DNA from: Sporosarcina jeotgali
GTDB taxonomy: Bacteria > Bacillota > Bacilli > Bacillales_A > Planococcaceae
Length of the DNA: 64,000 nucleotides
Direction of reading: 5' to 3'
Assembly (NCBI RefSeq): GCF_033304595.1
Contig: NZ_CP116341.1
Location: forward strand, 2,583,001 to 2,647,000
Part shown: positions 6,993 through 14,532 of the stretch, one piece after another
How positions within the stretch are numbered: the stretch's first letter is position 1
Layout of the letters: the number at the start of each line of letters is the position of its first letter
The notes under the pieces: generated by a model
The model's database searches: none
What the model was told of the DNA's origin: nothing
Seen by the model: the letters and a program-made list of their open reading frames with translations, nothing else
Made by a program: the position numbers and the translations under genes

Positions 6993-7295
6993 CTATTCTC
7001 CCAACTCAGATAACCATTTACGGAGTTTTGCTTTAGGATAATAAATTTTATTATTTATAAGAACATGTGGTATGTCTGGATGTTCTGAAATTAAGCTTTT
7101 TGTATCTTCTTTAGAAATCCCTATAAAGTAATGAACATTGTTTTCCTTTATCAATTCGTGTTCATTGTCATCATCTTCAAAAAGTTCACTAAGACTGTCT
7201 TTAGCATCAGGATTTTTAAAGTTTTTAAGCCCATTGCCTATAAAATACCCTGCAGCCGCAATTCCTATAGCAATCCAGATTAAATCAAACTCCAT
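6993..7295 (-). CDS. Membrane-anchored protein with excisionase-like C-terminal domain
   Basis: 100 aa. One N-terminal transmembrane segment (LIWIAIGIAAAGYFIGNGL), an acidic linker (SELFEDDDNEHEL), then about 50 residues. The end, DIPHVLINNKIYYPKAKLRKWL, resembles the wing and last helix of MerR/excisionase-type (HTH_17) domains. The HTH reading is inference from pattern only. The start is supported by AGGAGGGAGG 7-8 nt upstream. An array element (7339-7364) lies 43 nt upstream. Confidence 0.65.
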   Translation of the reverse strand: MEFDLIWIAIGIAAAGYFIGNGLKNFKNPDAKDSLSELFEDDDNEHELIKENNVHYFIGISKEDTKSLISEHPDIPHVLINNKIYYPKAKLRKWLSELGE

Positions 7296-7338
7296 ACTGA
7301 CCTCCCTCCTGATTTTCTACAGAGTTCATTTGATTATT

Positions 7339-7364
7339 CGGCCAGATTAATGTACAAACCTTAC
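7339..7364 (-). repeat. Array intergenic element
   Basis: The minus strand reads TAAGGTTTGTACATTAATCT followed by GGCCG. About 19 of 26 positions match the 5076-5101 copy. It is the most upstream copy found; none was seen before the GNAT gene. Confidence 0.6.
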
Positions 7365-7407
7365 GTGGCAAATGATCTCAAATACGGTAGATGCGATTAG
7401 ATCCTAA

Positions 7408-7851
7408 TTACATTAAACTTAATTCATAATGGAAAAATTGTGTATCTCGCTCATATCCGTTTTTTTCATATAATTTTTGAGCAGCATAGTTATCTGGTGC
7501 TGTCTCCAGAACAATACTTTTCGCACCAGTTTTAACAGCAAAGTCCTTCGCCTGATTTAAGAGCAGTTGTCCTATTCCTAGTTTTCGAGCTTCCAGGTCA
7601 ACAAACATATCATTTAATATCCATGATTTTTTCATCGAGATTGAGGAAAACACGGGATAGAGTTGTGCGAATCCCAAATACTTTTGATCATTCTTCACAA
7701 CAAGTATTACAGATTCTTCTTTTTCCATGCGCTCTTTTATATATTTCGCAGCACCCTCTAAATCTGATGGTTTTTCATAAAACATGCGGTATGAATTAAA
7801 TAACTTTGATACCCCTTCTAAATCCTCAATCGCTGCTTGAAATGTTTCCAT
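7408..7851 (-). CDS. GNAT family N-acetyltransferase
   Basis: 147 aa with the GNAT fold landmarks: N-terminal LFNSYRMFY, the strand ILNDMFVDLEARKLGIGQLLL (motif A, acetyl-CoA pyrophosphate loop RKLGIGQ) and APDNYAAQKLYEKNGY (motif B). It transfers an acetyl group from acetyl-CoA to an amine; the substrate is unknown. ATG is preceded by GGGGAAT. It is the first gene in transcription order of the minus-strand accessory array. Confidence 0.9.
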   Translation of the reverse strand: METFQAAIEDLEGVSKLFNSYRMFYEKPSDLEGAAKYIKERMEKEESVILVVKNDQKYLGFAQLYPVFSSISMKKSWILNDMFVDLEARKLGIGQLLLNQAKDFAVKTGAKSIVLETAPDNYAAQKLYEKNGYERDTQFFHYELSLM

Positions 7852-8069
7852 TTGAAATTCCCCTATTCGTTTTAAGTTATATTTTGTATCTCGTTTCGCT
7901 GAACAGCATTCCTTGAAATAGCCTGTGTGATGAAAGATTCATTTATCTATAAGAGGAAGAGCTTAAATTATTGGAGTGAAACCGGCACCGCCGATTGCTG
8001 TATTCCTATTCATTCAGTAACGCGTAATGATGTCCTAAACCAGCGCGGCAAAGTGTTCGTCTATCCAGG

Positions 8070-8711
8070 TTACTTAAACACCTCATCGATTTCTGTGCGG
8101 TCATAATCCAAAATCCAGGTGTTAAACTCGTTATACACTCGGCGAATTGCTTCCGGGTTCACTCCGAGCAAATCACAGCCTCTATCATCATAAACATAGT
8201 AGATTGTCCCCTTCGTTTCATTCACAAAGTAGACTGGAAAGTGAATGCTTGGACGTATTCCCATGTCCTGGTTGCAGATGGCCCTCAGAAGTGCCGCATA
8301 CCGGAAATCCGAACGGCAGCATTTGAGACTGAAGCGATGTGTACGATAGGTCCCGTCTTCATCATCTTCGGGATAAATGTACGGCCGGTTCTCATGCCGC
8401 AGTCGGCGCAATGCCGAATTCTTTCCAACATATTTCGCGAACACATTTAACTTTCGCCGCAGCGCATGCCCTTTTCCAAAATCGTGGACATCGACCACAA
8501 GATAGAGCTCATCCTCAGGAGCATGCAAGGTTTCGAATAAATCGATTGCTCGTCGATAGACGCCCTGTAAATACAGGGGATTCTCATGAATACTGCCTGG
8601 GCTTTCATTTACTCCGAGTTCAAACCGAATGCTCGCATCCCATGAGTAGAACAGTGGCGATTGGAGCTCCAAGTCTGGAAAGTTATTTTTCATAAAATCA
8701 TTTAGCGTCAT
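8070..8711 (-). CDS. DUF3885 domain-containing protein
   Basis: 213 aa, soluble. N-terminal LFYSWDASIRFELG; the C-terminal block IYYVYDDRGCDLLG and WILDYDRTEID matches the conserved end of DUF3885 proteins, which are of unknown function and common in Bacilli. RBS AAGGATGAAGG precedes the ATG. It lies 29 nt downstream of the uncharacterised membrane gene at 8741-9286 on the same strand and may be co-transcribed with it. Confidence 0.85.
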   Translation of the reverse strand: MTLNDFMKNNFPDLELQSPLFYSWDASIRFELGVNESPGSIHENPLYLQGVYRRAIDLFETLHAPEDELYLVVDVHDFGKGHALRRKLNVFAKYVGKNSALRRLRHENRPYIYPEDDEDGTYRTHRFSLKCCRSDFRYAALLRAICNQDMGIRPSIHFPVYFVNETKGTIYYVYDDRGCDLLGVNPEAIRRVYNEFNTWILDYDRTEIDEVFK

Positions 8712-8740
8712 CCTTCATCCTTCTTTCTGGAAACAGCCTC

Positions 8741-9286
8741 TCAAATTGTACGGACTTTCGCAGAGATACTGGCAATAAACATCACTTCTGCACCCAGCAA
8801 AATAATCATTAAGATGCTAGCAGCAGACGGCGCCGCAAAGAAGAGCACGCAATTCATCAATAATAGGATGAAGAGCATCACGGGCATCTTCTCAAGACTG
8901 CCTACTTCCGGAAATGCGGAACTGTCATCACTTCGGACTGCCGTGATTACCTCGTGGAGAATATAAAAAATCATTCCCATTCCCGCCACAGCAAGCAAAG
9001 CAAGCGATACCGCCAGAATAGCAGCCCAGCTGCCTGACAAGGAAATCGTCTGAATCGAATGGCCGGTGCCATTCAGAACAGCGAATCCGACACTATGCAG
9101 CACCATCACCAATACATATGGTGCAAGTCTTCGCAATGCCTGAAACTCTTCTCTCAACTGCCTGATCCCTGCATAGATCAGCAAATAGCCTGCAGCATTC
9201 GAGACATAGAAACACACACCCGTGTCCAACAACTGCAGATTTGTCTTTATGAAAACGAGAAATACTCCAAGAATAAATAGATTCAA
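8741..9286 (-). CDS. Hypothetical membrane protein (about 181 aa)
   Basis: About five or six hydrophobic segments (residues after the TTG: NLFILGVFLVFI, VSNAAGYLLIYAG, APYVLVMVLHSVGF, AAILAVSLALLAVAG, MPVMLFILLLMNCVLFF, ASILMIILLGAEVMFI). No family recognised. The start is taken as TTG 9284-9286, six nt after GGGGGG; it overlaps the stop of a small upstream frame as TTGA, which suggests translational coupling. Confidence 0.6.
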   Translation of the reverse strand: MNLFILGVFLVFIKTNLQLLDTGVCFYVSNAAGYLLIYAGIRQLREEFQALRRLAPYVLVMVLHSVGFAVLNGTGHSIQTISLSGSWAAILAVSLALLAVAGMGMIFYILHEVITAVRSDDSSAFPEVGSLEKMPVMLFILLLMNCVLFFAAPSAASILMIILLGAEVMFIASISAKVRTI

Positions 9287-9469
9287 TAGATTCCCCCCTG
9301 TTCGCTCACCCAATATTCCTTACCATCCTGTCTGCGTTCCATGAATCGATAGTAATCATATCCCTGTGAATCAACCCAAAGTCCTTGTAGATCATTTGTA
9401 TGTTCACATTCATTTACTTCCCAGAATACTGCACGTTTACGTCAAAATGCCCCGCGAACCGAAGGTCAT
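9283..9469 (-). pseudogene. Small coupled reading frame, apparently frameshifted
   Basis: A frame ending at TGA 9283-9285 encodes RKRAVFWEVNECEHTNDLQG, then a WVDSQGYDYYRFMERRQ stretch ending GGIY. It looks protein-like and its stop overlaps the next gene's TTG start, but the frame opens after a TGA at 9442-9444 with no start codon. A one-base shift near 9441 would join it to MTFGSRGILT from ATG 9467-9469, giving about 64 aa. I read it as a small gene with a recent frameshift or a sequencing error. Family unknown. Confidence 0.4.
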
Positions 9470-9470
9470 T

Positions 9471-9880
9471 TTAGGCAGTATAGTTATTCGGTTTGAATCT
9501 CCTGAATATCCAACTGCACAGGCAAAAAAAAATCCCTGTGGTTGCAAAAAATGAGGTTGCCAGCGCAGATTGTTCCGAAAACAGCGCCTGACTGCCGAAC
9601 GGAACAAAAATTAGAAACACTGGCAGAAATGAGATCAGAAGACAGGCTGCGGTAAAAAGAAGAAGCTTATTGCTGTTGAATCGGCGTTCAATCATGTAGA
9701 CCGCGACAAAATAGACAGGTACCATGACCGAAAAAACCGCACTGCCCCAGAAGACAACCGTTCCTAATTCCGCACCAATCGTTTCATCCCATAACAGCTG
9801 AAGCATAAAACTGTATGACAGCAGTCCGCTGAGAAATGCGAGTACTGGTGTCAGCACGATATAACTTCCTGTCGCTATCA
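9471..9880 (-). CDS. Hypothetical membrane protein (about 136 aa)
   Basis: Four hydrophobic segments (SYIVLTPVLAFLSGLLSYSF, VVFWGSAVFSVMVPVYFVA, LLLFTAACLLISFLPVFLIF, SFFATTGIFFCLCSWIF). The basic tail reads RRFKPNNYTA. The ATG at 9878-9880 is preceded by AGGAAG at good spacing; the frame extends further upstream but without a better site. Unknown family. It is probably the first gene of a run with the small frame at 9283-9469 and the membrane protein at 8741. Confidence 0.6.
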
Positions 9881-10136
9881 TATGGATTCTTCCTGTAAGT
9901 AGTCTTACTATGCAATGGCAGTCAACTTGTAAAACTATCCATCCCAAAAGACTGAATTCTCTTTTCAATTATAACATGTTACGAAGATTCATCCATCTCT
10001 TTCCAGAAAAAATAGGTTGTCCCATTAAAAAATCTTTATGTTTCTTTTGTGTTTATCTACCATGCATGCAGACCTCATGCTTATTTGCAGTGCGTACGGG
10101 TAAAGTGAATGTATGTAGAAAGGATGAGTATTTAAG

Positions 10137-11051
10137 ATGGACTATGACTGCATTATCATAGGCGGGGGACCGGCAGGATTGAACGCCGCGCTCGTTTTAG
10201 GAAGAGCCCGTAGAAATGTCATTTTATTCGATAGTAACGAAGCCCGTAATCATGTCGTCCGGGAATCGCACGGATTTTTAACACGTGATGGAATCCAGCC
10301 AGCAAAATTACGGCAGCTTGCATTGCAAGAATTGGAAGCCTACCCTTCCATCCAAGTGAAACACGAAAAGGTGTATTCCATTGAAAGATGTTCAGAAACA
10401 CATTACGAAGTCACTGCAGAATCCAACAATGTCTATTCATGCACTAAGATTCTGCTGGCGACAGGGTTAAAAGATGAGCAGCCGAATGTACCGGGCATTG
10501 AACGATTTTACGGGACGAGCTTGTTCAGCTGTCCCTACTGTGACGGCTGGGAAGTTCGGGATCAGCCGCTCGCTGTCATTGCGGACAAAAATGTCTACAA
10601 ACTCGCGAAAGAGATTTTCACATGGAGCCGCGATCTGATTGTTTTCACTAATGGAGAAGGCCGGCTCGAATTGGGAGATAGGGAGCGTCTGGAATCACAT
10701 GGCATCCAAGTTGTCGAAGATATTATTTCCGGCCTTGAAGGTTCAAACGGTCAGCTGGAACGCATTCGTCTTGAAGACGGCACGCTCATTGAGCGATCCT
10801 ATGGTTTCGTTACTCCGTTGTGGTCGCATCCAAATCATTTTGCCGAATACCTGGGCTGCACGTTAAACAAATACGGCGGAATCCAAACGGATGAATATGG
10901 GCGTACGAATATATGGAATGTGTACGCTGCTGGAGATATGGCAAATATCGTCCCTGCCCAGCTTATTGTCGCAGCAGGCAGTGGCAGTGCTGCAGCAATC
11001 GGGATCAATGGAGATTTAACGAACGAACTTTTTGACAAGACAATTGAATAG
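10137..11051 (+). CDS. Thioredoxin-reductase-like FAD oxidoreductase
   Basis: 304 aa. The N-terminal FAD fold IIGGGPAGLNAALVLGRARR, a CPYCDGWE motif (CxxC redox pair, residue about 133) and the C-terminal FAD motif VYAAGDM. The usual NADPH-binding GxGxxA of thioredoxin reductases is replaced by VIADKNVYKLAKE, so nucleotide use may differ. Related CPYCDGWE proteins form a clade of small-molecule dithiol/disulfide oxidoreductases. It stands alone, with GAAAGG about 8-14 nt upstream of the ATG. No thioredoxin gene is nearby. Its true electron donor is unknown. Confidence 0.88.
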   Translation: MDYDCIIIGGGPAGLNAALVLGRARRNVILFDSNEARNHVVRESHGFLTRDGIQPAKLRQLALQELEAYPSIQVKHEKVYSIERCSETHYEVTAESNNVYSCTKILLATGLKDEQPNVPGIERFYGTSLFSCPYCDGWEVRDQPLAVIADKNVYKLAKEIFTWSRDLIVFTNGEGRLELGDRERLESHGIQVVEDIISGLEGSNGQLERIRLEDGTLIERSYGFVTPLWSHPNHFAEYLGCTLNKYGGIQTDEYGRTNIWNVYAAGDMANIVPAQLIVAAGSGSAAAIGINGDLTNELFDKTIE

Positions 11052-11098
11052 TCGTGTTTCATAAAAATGATAAGATCGAGAAGATTTCCACGCGAAAA

Positions 11099-11119
11099 GG
11101 CACTGCATGAAGCAGTGCC
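11099..11119 (-). terminator. Hairpin terminator (minus strand)
   Basis: GGCACTGC and GCAGTGCC pair around a 5-nt loop; on the minus strand TTTTC follows. It serves the minus-strand frame ending at 11148, or weakly the plus-strand flavoprotein. Confidence 0.6.
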
Positions 11120-11147
11120 CGTCTGAGAATTAGTAAGTTCGTTAAAA

Positions 11148-11360
11148 TCAGTTCAGTTCGATTAAATACCCTATATTAGCAAGATCTGCTGTGAACCATT
11201 TTTTCTTAACGGACTTCCAGCCGCCGAAAAGTTCTGCATACTTTTTTCTGGATATCTTCCATATCCCCATGCCTAGCAAAAAAAGATTGAGAAATATTGT
11301 TATATTTGTTTGATTCGATACAAAAAATCTGTTCTCAGTTCCTTTGAATGCCAATTCCAC
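11148..11360 (-). CDS. Small hypothetical protein, possibly a remnant
   Basis: A 70-aa frame from GTG: one hydrophobic segment (TIFLNLFLLGMGIWKI) followed by a basic stretch (RKKYAEL, GGWKSVKKKWF). No ribosome binding site precedes the GTG, and the frame stays open further upstream without a start, so it may be the 3' end of a decayed gene. A hairpin with T-run just downstream argues that the region is, or was, transcribed. No family recognised. Confidence 0.35.
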   Translation of the reverse strand: MELAFKGTENRFFVSNQTNITIFLNLFLLGMGIWKISRKKYAELFGGWKSVKKKWFTADLANIGYLIELN

Positions 11361-11481
11361 AGATTGAAAAAAGTTTGTTTCTCGTGTACAGCAATGGAAT
11401 CTATAATTCCGGCTGCCATTCTAACAAGTTCACTATTTAACTTTGTTTAGACATCTTTTTAGAGCCGGTTCAGCAAGTCAG

Positions 11482-12027
11482 TTATAATTCTTCCCACGAC
11501 ACTGTCAGCTCAATAACACCGCCTGAATCCGTCAATGCTCCGCCGATCATGGACCAATACTCTGAGTAGGTTGGGCTTTCACCTTGAATGATGATATTTC
11601 TTTGATCTATAGTCTGGGCTGCGTCTTCCAGTTTTCTTTTTTCAAAATAATTCGTATACATGGAAGTGACAGAATCCATGCTTTCTTTAGAACGAATTCT
11701 AAAATAGACGTATTTTTTACCATCAGTCTGTTCTGAATGTATATGTGAAATTTCAGCATCAGAAGGCAATGGGAAATCTTCCGGCAAGTACTTTGGCAAA
11801 TTGGATGCGGCTTCCCCATTACCATCTGTTGAATTTGCATTTGAAGACGTGTTCTCTTTTTCTTTAGAAGCATCTGTTTCAGAAGCTTCTGCTAAGCCTT
11901 CTGCACTCTTTTCTTTTTGAAACGCTTCTGTTTCACTCAATTCATTTGAACTGCAGGCACTTAACATGAAAGCGGCACCCAGTGCAACTCCACCAATGAT
12001 CAGCCTGAATGTACTAAAATATTTCAT
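11482..12027 (-). CDS. Lipoprotein with low-complexity linker (181 aa)
   Basis: Signal and lipobox FMLSACSSNE, then an acidic Ser/Glu/Asn-rich linker of about 50 residues, then a folded C-terminal domain (LPEDFPLPSDAEISHIHSEQ, YVYFRIRSKESMDSVTSMYTNYF, ELTVSWEEL). It should be an extracytoplasmic membrane-anchored protein. The family is not recognised with confidence. A good AGAGGAG site precedes the ATG. It is monocistronic. Confidence 0.75.
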   Translation of the reverse strand: MKYFSTFRLIIGGVALGAAFMLSACSSNELSETEAFQKEKSAEGLAEASETDASKEKENTSSNANSTDGNGEAASNLPKYLPEDFPLPSDAEISHIHSEQTDGKKYVYFRIRSKESMDSVTSMYTNYFEKRKLEDAAQTIDQRNIIIQGESPTYSEYWSMIGGALTDSGGVIELTVSWEEL

Positions 12028-12180
12028 GCACTCTGCTCCTCTTTTCTATAATTTTTTTGAACTTACATCAGACATATGTTGACTCCCGGGAAACTTGCTC
12101 AGTTAAGTTCACTTAAGCCATATACTATTCGTAATCAGCTGAGCTGTGAGGCAGTACTGAAGAATTCTATTTTTGCTTTG

Positions 12181-13146
12181 TCAAAAAACCTTTAAGTAAA
12201 TCGATTTATCGTTACCATTCAGTTCTGCTACTCCACCAATCGGAAATGTGAACATCGGCTGGGTATGGCCAAAGTCAACGTCATGCAATACAGGGATGTT
12301 TTGAAGAATTGGATGCTTATCGAGTATATAGTGAAGTTGCTCATCCGTAATTTTGGAGCCGCGCTGAAAACGGCCAATCACGAGTCCATGAATTTCACTT
12401 GACGCTTGCAGCAGTGATGCAAGATCACGTGCAAACGTCTCAGGGATTGTCATATCATCGTCTTCTACGAATAGAATCGAACCTTGCAAGTCAGGCATGT
12501 ATTCTGTTCCTTGAAGCAAGTTCAATGTACACAAGTTCGCCCCGAAGACTTGCCCTTGAGAGGTTCCTTCGTTGTAGACTTTCCACTCCGTCCTTTCAAA
12601 CGTTCTGTTTTCCTGATCCAAATACCAAGGATCATCACTCCATTCAGCAGAAGCCTTGAGTGTAAAACCTTCCTTCTGCATCAGACACTTTTGAAAATAC
12701 TCTGTCTGCCACTCCCGCCCGATATCCATCGAAAAGCTGGAAAAGTGAGGTTCCGAATACGTGACCATTCCCGTTTTAAATGTAATTGCTGTCGCAATTG
12801 CGGTAATGTCACTATATCCGCAAAATACTTTTGGATTATTTCCGATTAATTCATAATCCAGATACGGCAGCAATTCATTGCTGTTGAAGCCGCCGATTAC
12901 TGTCAGAATCCCTTTGACAGAAGGATCTCTGAACGCTTCGTGAATATCCTCGATTCGATGTTCGATTGACGCAGAGTGATGAAGGTCTGACTCAAACGCA
13001 TGCGTACCGAATGTAACGTGGAATCCAAGTGCTTCAATTCGTTTTGTTGCATTCTTCACTCCATCTTCAGACAATATTGCACCACTTCGACTCGGCGCGA
13101 TAATACGAATTTCATCGCCTGTCTCTAATTTTGCAGGAACGATCAT
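12181..13146 (-). CDS. S66 family peptidase (LD-carboxypeptidase/MccF-like)
   Basis: 321 aa. Landmarks of the S66 Ser-Glu-His family: GYSDITA (nucleophile Ser, about residue 112), the FVEDDD region (catalytic Glu) and DFGHTQPMFTFPIGG (catalytic His). Members cleave L,D-peptide bonds in murein recycling (LdcA) or detoxify microcin C-type peptide-nucleotides (MccF). The WSDDPWYLDQENR segment and length fit MccF-like proteins better than LdcA, but I cannot separate the two. Cytoplasmic, no signal peptide. Confidence 0.88.
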   Translation of the reverse strand: MIVPAKLETGDEIRIIAPSRSGAILSEDGVKNATKRIEALGFHVTFGTHAFESDLHHSASIEHRIEDIHEAFRDPSVKGILTVIGGFNSNELLPYLDYELIGNNPKVFCGYSDITAIATAITFKTGMVTYSEPHFSSFSMDIGREWQTEYFQKCLMQKEGFTLKASAEWSDDPWYLDQENRTFERTEWKVYNEGTSQGQVFGANLCTLNLLQGTEYMPDLQGSILFVEDDDMTIPETFARDLASLLQASSEIHGLVIGRFQRGSKITDEQLHYILDKHPILQNIPVLHDVDFGHTQPMFTFPIGGVAELNGNDKSIYLKVF

Positions 13147-13221
13147 AGACTACCAACCTTTCATATGTCGTCAAACTATTTTGATTTATCATAAGGCAAC
13201 TAGTTTGTTTGGTCAAACTAA

Positions 13222-13248
13222 AACAGGCACCCTGCATCGGTGCCTGTT
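13222..13248 (-). terminator. Terminator of the MerR-type regulator gene
   Basis: AACAGGCACC pairs with GGTGCCTGTT; on the minus strand a TTTTAG run follows. It lies 6 nt past the stop of the Mta-like gene. Confidence 0.8.
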
Positions 13249-13253
13249 CATCG

Positions 13254-13967
13254 TTAGTTCGATATTCGCGCGTACACTTTCATGGCATCGCACATGAAAG
13301 TTGCAAGCCCTCTCCCAAACTGATCAATGTTTGTTGTGAAACGCTCATCTGCAACATACAATTCTCCAAGACCTTCAAATGCATTTAACGAGTACGTACC
13401 AATCGTATTTAAAAACATATACCACTCAGCGATTGCTTTCTGAGCTTCCTTAGAATCCGGCGCGAGATGACGCACTTTCGCAAGTCTCCGGTAGATTTCA
13501 TTCATCTTTTCCTGGTGTTCTTCCACCTTTTTGTTCGTTTCATCTACTGCTTCGTCCCCCCATCGATCACGGGCCTCTTGCTCATAAGGATTTTCGCTGA
13601 AATCAAAGCCTTTGAACCTTTCTTCGTGTGTCATCGTCCCTTTCCCCTTTCCTTCTTTTATAGTTCGTTCAATGGTTTCAATCATATCATCGAGTTGCGC
13701 TCGCTTCTGATGAAGCATCTGCCGCTGGCTCTTCAATGCTTCCATACGATTGAATGATGGATTCGCCAGCACTTCCTTAATTTGTTTCAATGAAAAACCA
13801 AGAGCTCTATAAAACAGAATCTGCTGCAGTTCTGCGAGGTTTTCATCTGAATACATCCGATATCCCGCTTCCGATGTCTCTGCTGGTTTCAACAGTCCAA
13901 GTTCATCATAGTGATGCAATGTCCGTACACTTATACCCGATAACGCTGCTACTTCTTTCACTTTCAT
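13254..13967 (-). CDS. mta: Mta/TipAL-like MerR family regulator
   Basis: About 237 aa. The N-terminal MerR HTH (MKVKEVAALSGISVRTLHHY, LLKPAETSEAGYRMYS) is followed by a coiled-coil dimerisation helix and a C-terminal TipAS ligand domain (YEQEARDRWGDEAVDET, GLGELYVADERFT). This resembles B. subtilis Mta, a global activator of multidrug transporter genes including bmr and blt. ATG 13965-13967 is chosen for the GGGGG site before it. Its promoter has a 19-nt spacer, the MerR hallmark, so autoregulation is likely. A Bmr-like pump lies 2.2 kb away. Confidence 0.88.
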   Translation of the reverse strand: MKVKEVAALSGISVRTLHHYDELGLLKPAETSEAGYRMYSDENLAELQQILFYRALGFSLKQIKEVLANPSFNRMEALKSQRQMLHQKRAQLDDMIETIERTIKEGKGKGTMTHEERFKGFDFSENPYEQEARDRWGDEAVDETNKKVEEHQEKMNEIYRRLAKVRHLAPDSKEAQKAIAEWYMFLNTIGTYSLNAFEGLGELYVADERFTTNIDQFGRGLATFMCDAMKVYARISN

Positions 13968-13990
13968 ACACATCCCCCTCTTCTGCATTC

Positions 13991-14021
13991 AGTGTAAAGG
14001 CTCACGTAACGTCAGAGTCAA
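13991..14021 (-). promoter_or_regulatory. MerR-type promoter with 19-nt spacer
   Basis: On the minus strand, TTGACT (-35) and TACACT (-10) are separated by exactly 19 nt. The spacer holds an imperfect dyad (CTCTGACGT/ACGTGAG). Overlong spacers with an operator inside are bound and untwisted by MerR-family activators. Confidence 0.7.
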
Positions 14022-14029
14022 CAAAAATA

Positions 14030-14055
14030 AGACTGCTCAATGAAATAAGCAGTCT
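14030..14055 (-). terminator. Hairpin terminator
   Basis: AGACTGCT pairs with AGCAGTCT; on the minus strand it is followed by TATTTTTG. It ends the small membrane gene at 14070-14387. Confidence 0.7.
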
Positions 14056-14069
14056 GGCTCCTTTTAAAT

Positions 14070-14387
14070 TCATACTCCTGCAAACAAAAAGCCAAGTCCT
14101 CCTAATACAGAAACCGTTAAGAGTAACTTTCCAGCCAGTGCGTCCCGTTTTACAAAACTCACCGCTAAACCCGCGACCGCACTCATTCCAAGTATAAGTG
14201 AAATCACTTTCCCCGCAGTTTCATTTTCTCCTAACGAGGTGAACGCTATGTACCCAATGACTAGTCCAAGCACAGTATTTGCCGTACGAAGACCTAAATT
14301 CCTTTTGAATTGTTTCGTGTACATGACGCCTTGCAGAAGCAGTCCCGCTGCTCCTAATGCGACAAAGATGATTAATAAAATACTCAC
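14070..14387 (-). CDS. Small membrane protein (105 aa)
   Basis: Very hydrophobic, about three or four segments (ILLIIFVALGAAGLLLQGV, NTVLGLVIGYIAF, VISLILGMSAVAGLAVSF, LLLTVSVLGGLGFLFAG). I choose the GTG at 14385-14387, five nt after AGGAGTG, rather than an upstream ATG, because the upstream extension overlaps the divergent transporter promoter and is not protein-like. It resembles small uncharacterised Bacillus membrane proteins; no function can be given. Confidence 0.65.
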   Translation of the reverse strand: MSILLIIFVALGAAGLLLQGVMYTKQFKRNLGLRTANTVLGLVIGYIAFTSLGENETAGKVISLILGMSAVAGLAVSFVKRDALAGKLLLTVSVLGGLGFLFAGV

Positions 14388-14532
14388 GTGAACACTCCTA
14401 TCTTTTACAGCTGTTTTACGTTCATCGCATACCTCAATTATTCCCTTTTTTGCAGATCGACTAACCTTGAGACTGCACTCCGCCGATTGATTGCAGTATA
14501 CTTGGGGTAGATTGTTTCTTAGAGGTGATTGG

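Noticed and set aside
14495..14502. Another AGTATACT, before the AspT-like transporter
   Set aside because: It lies only 31 nt from the start codon, leaving no room for a downstream -35/-10; it is better read as containing the -10 box TATACT.
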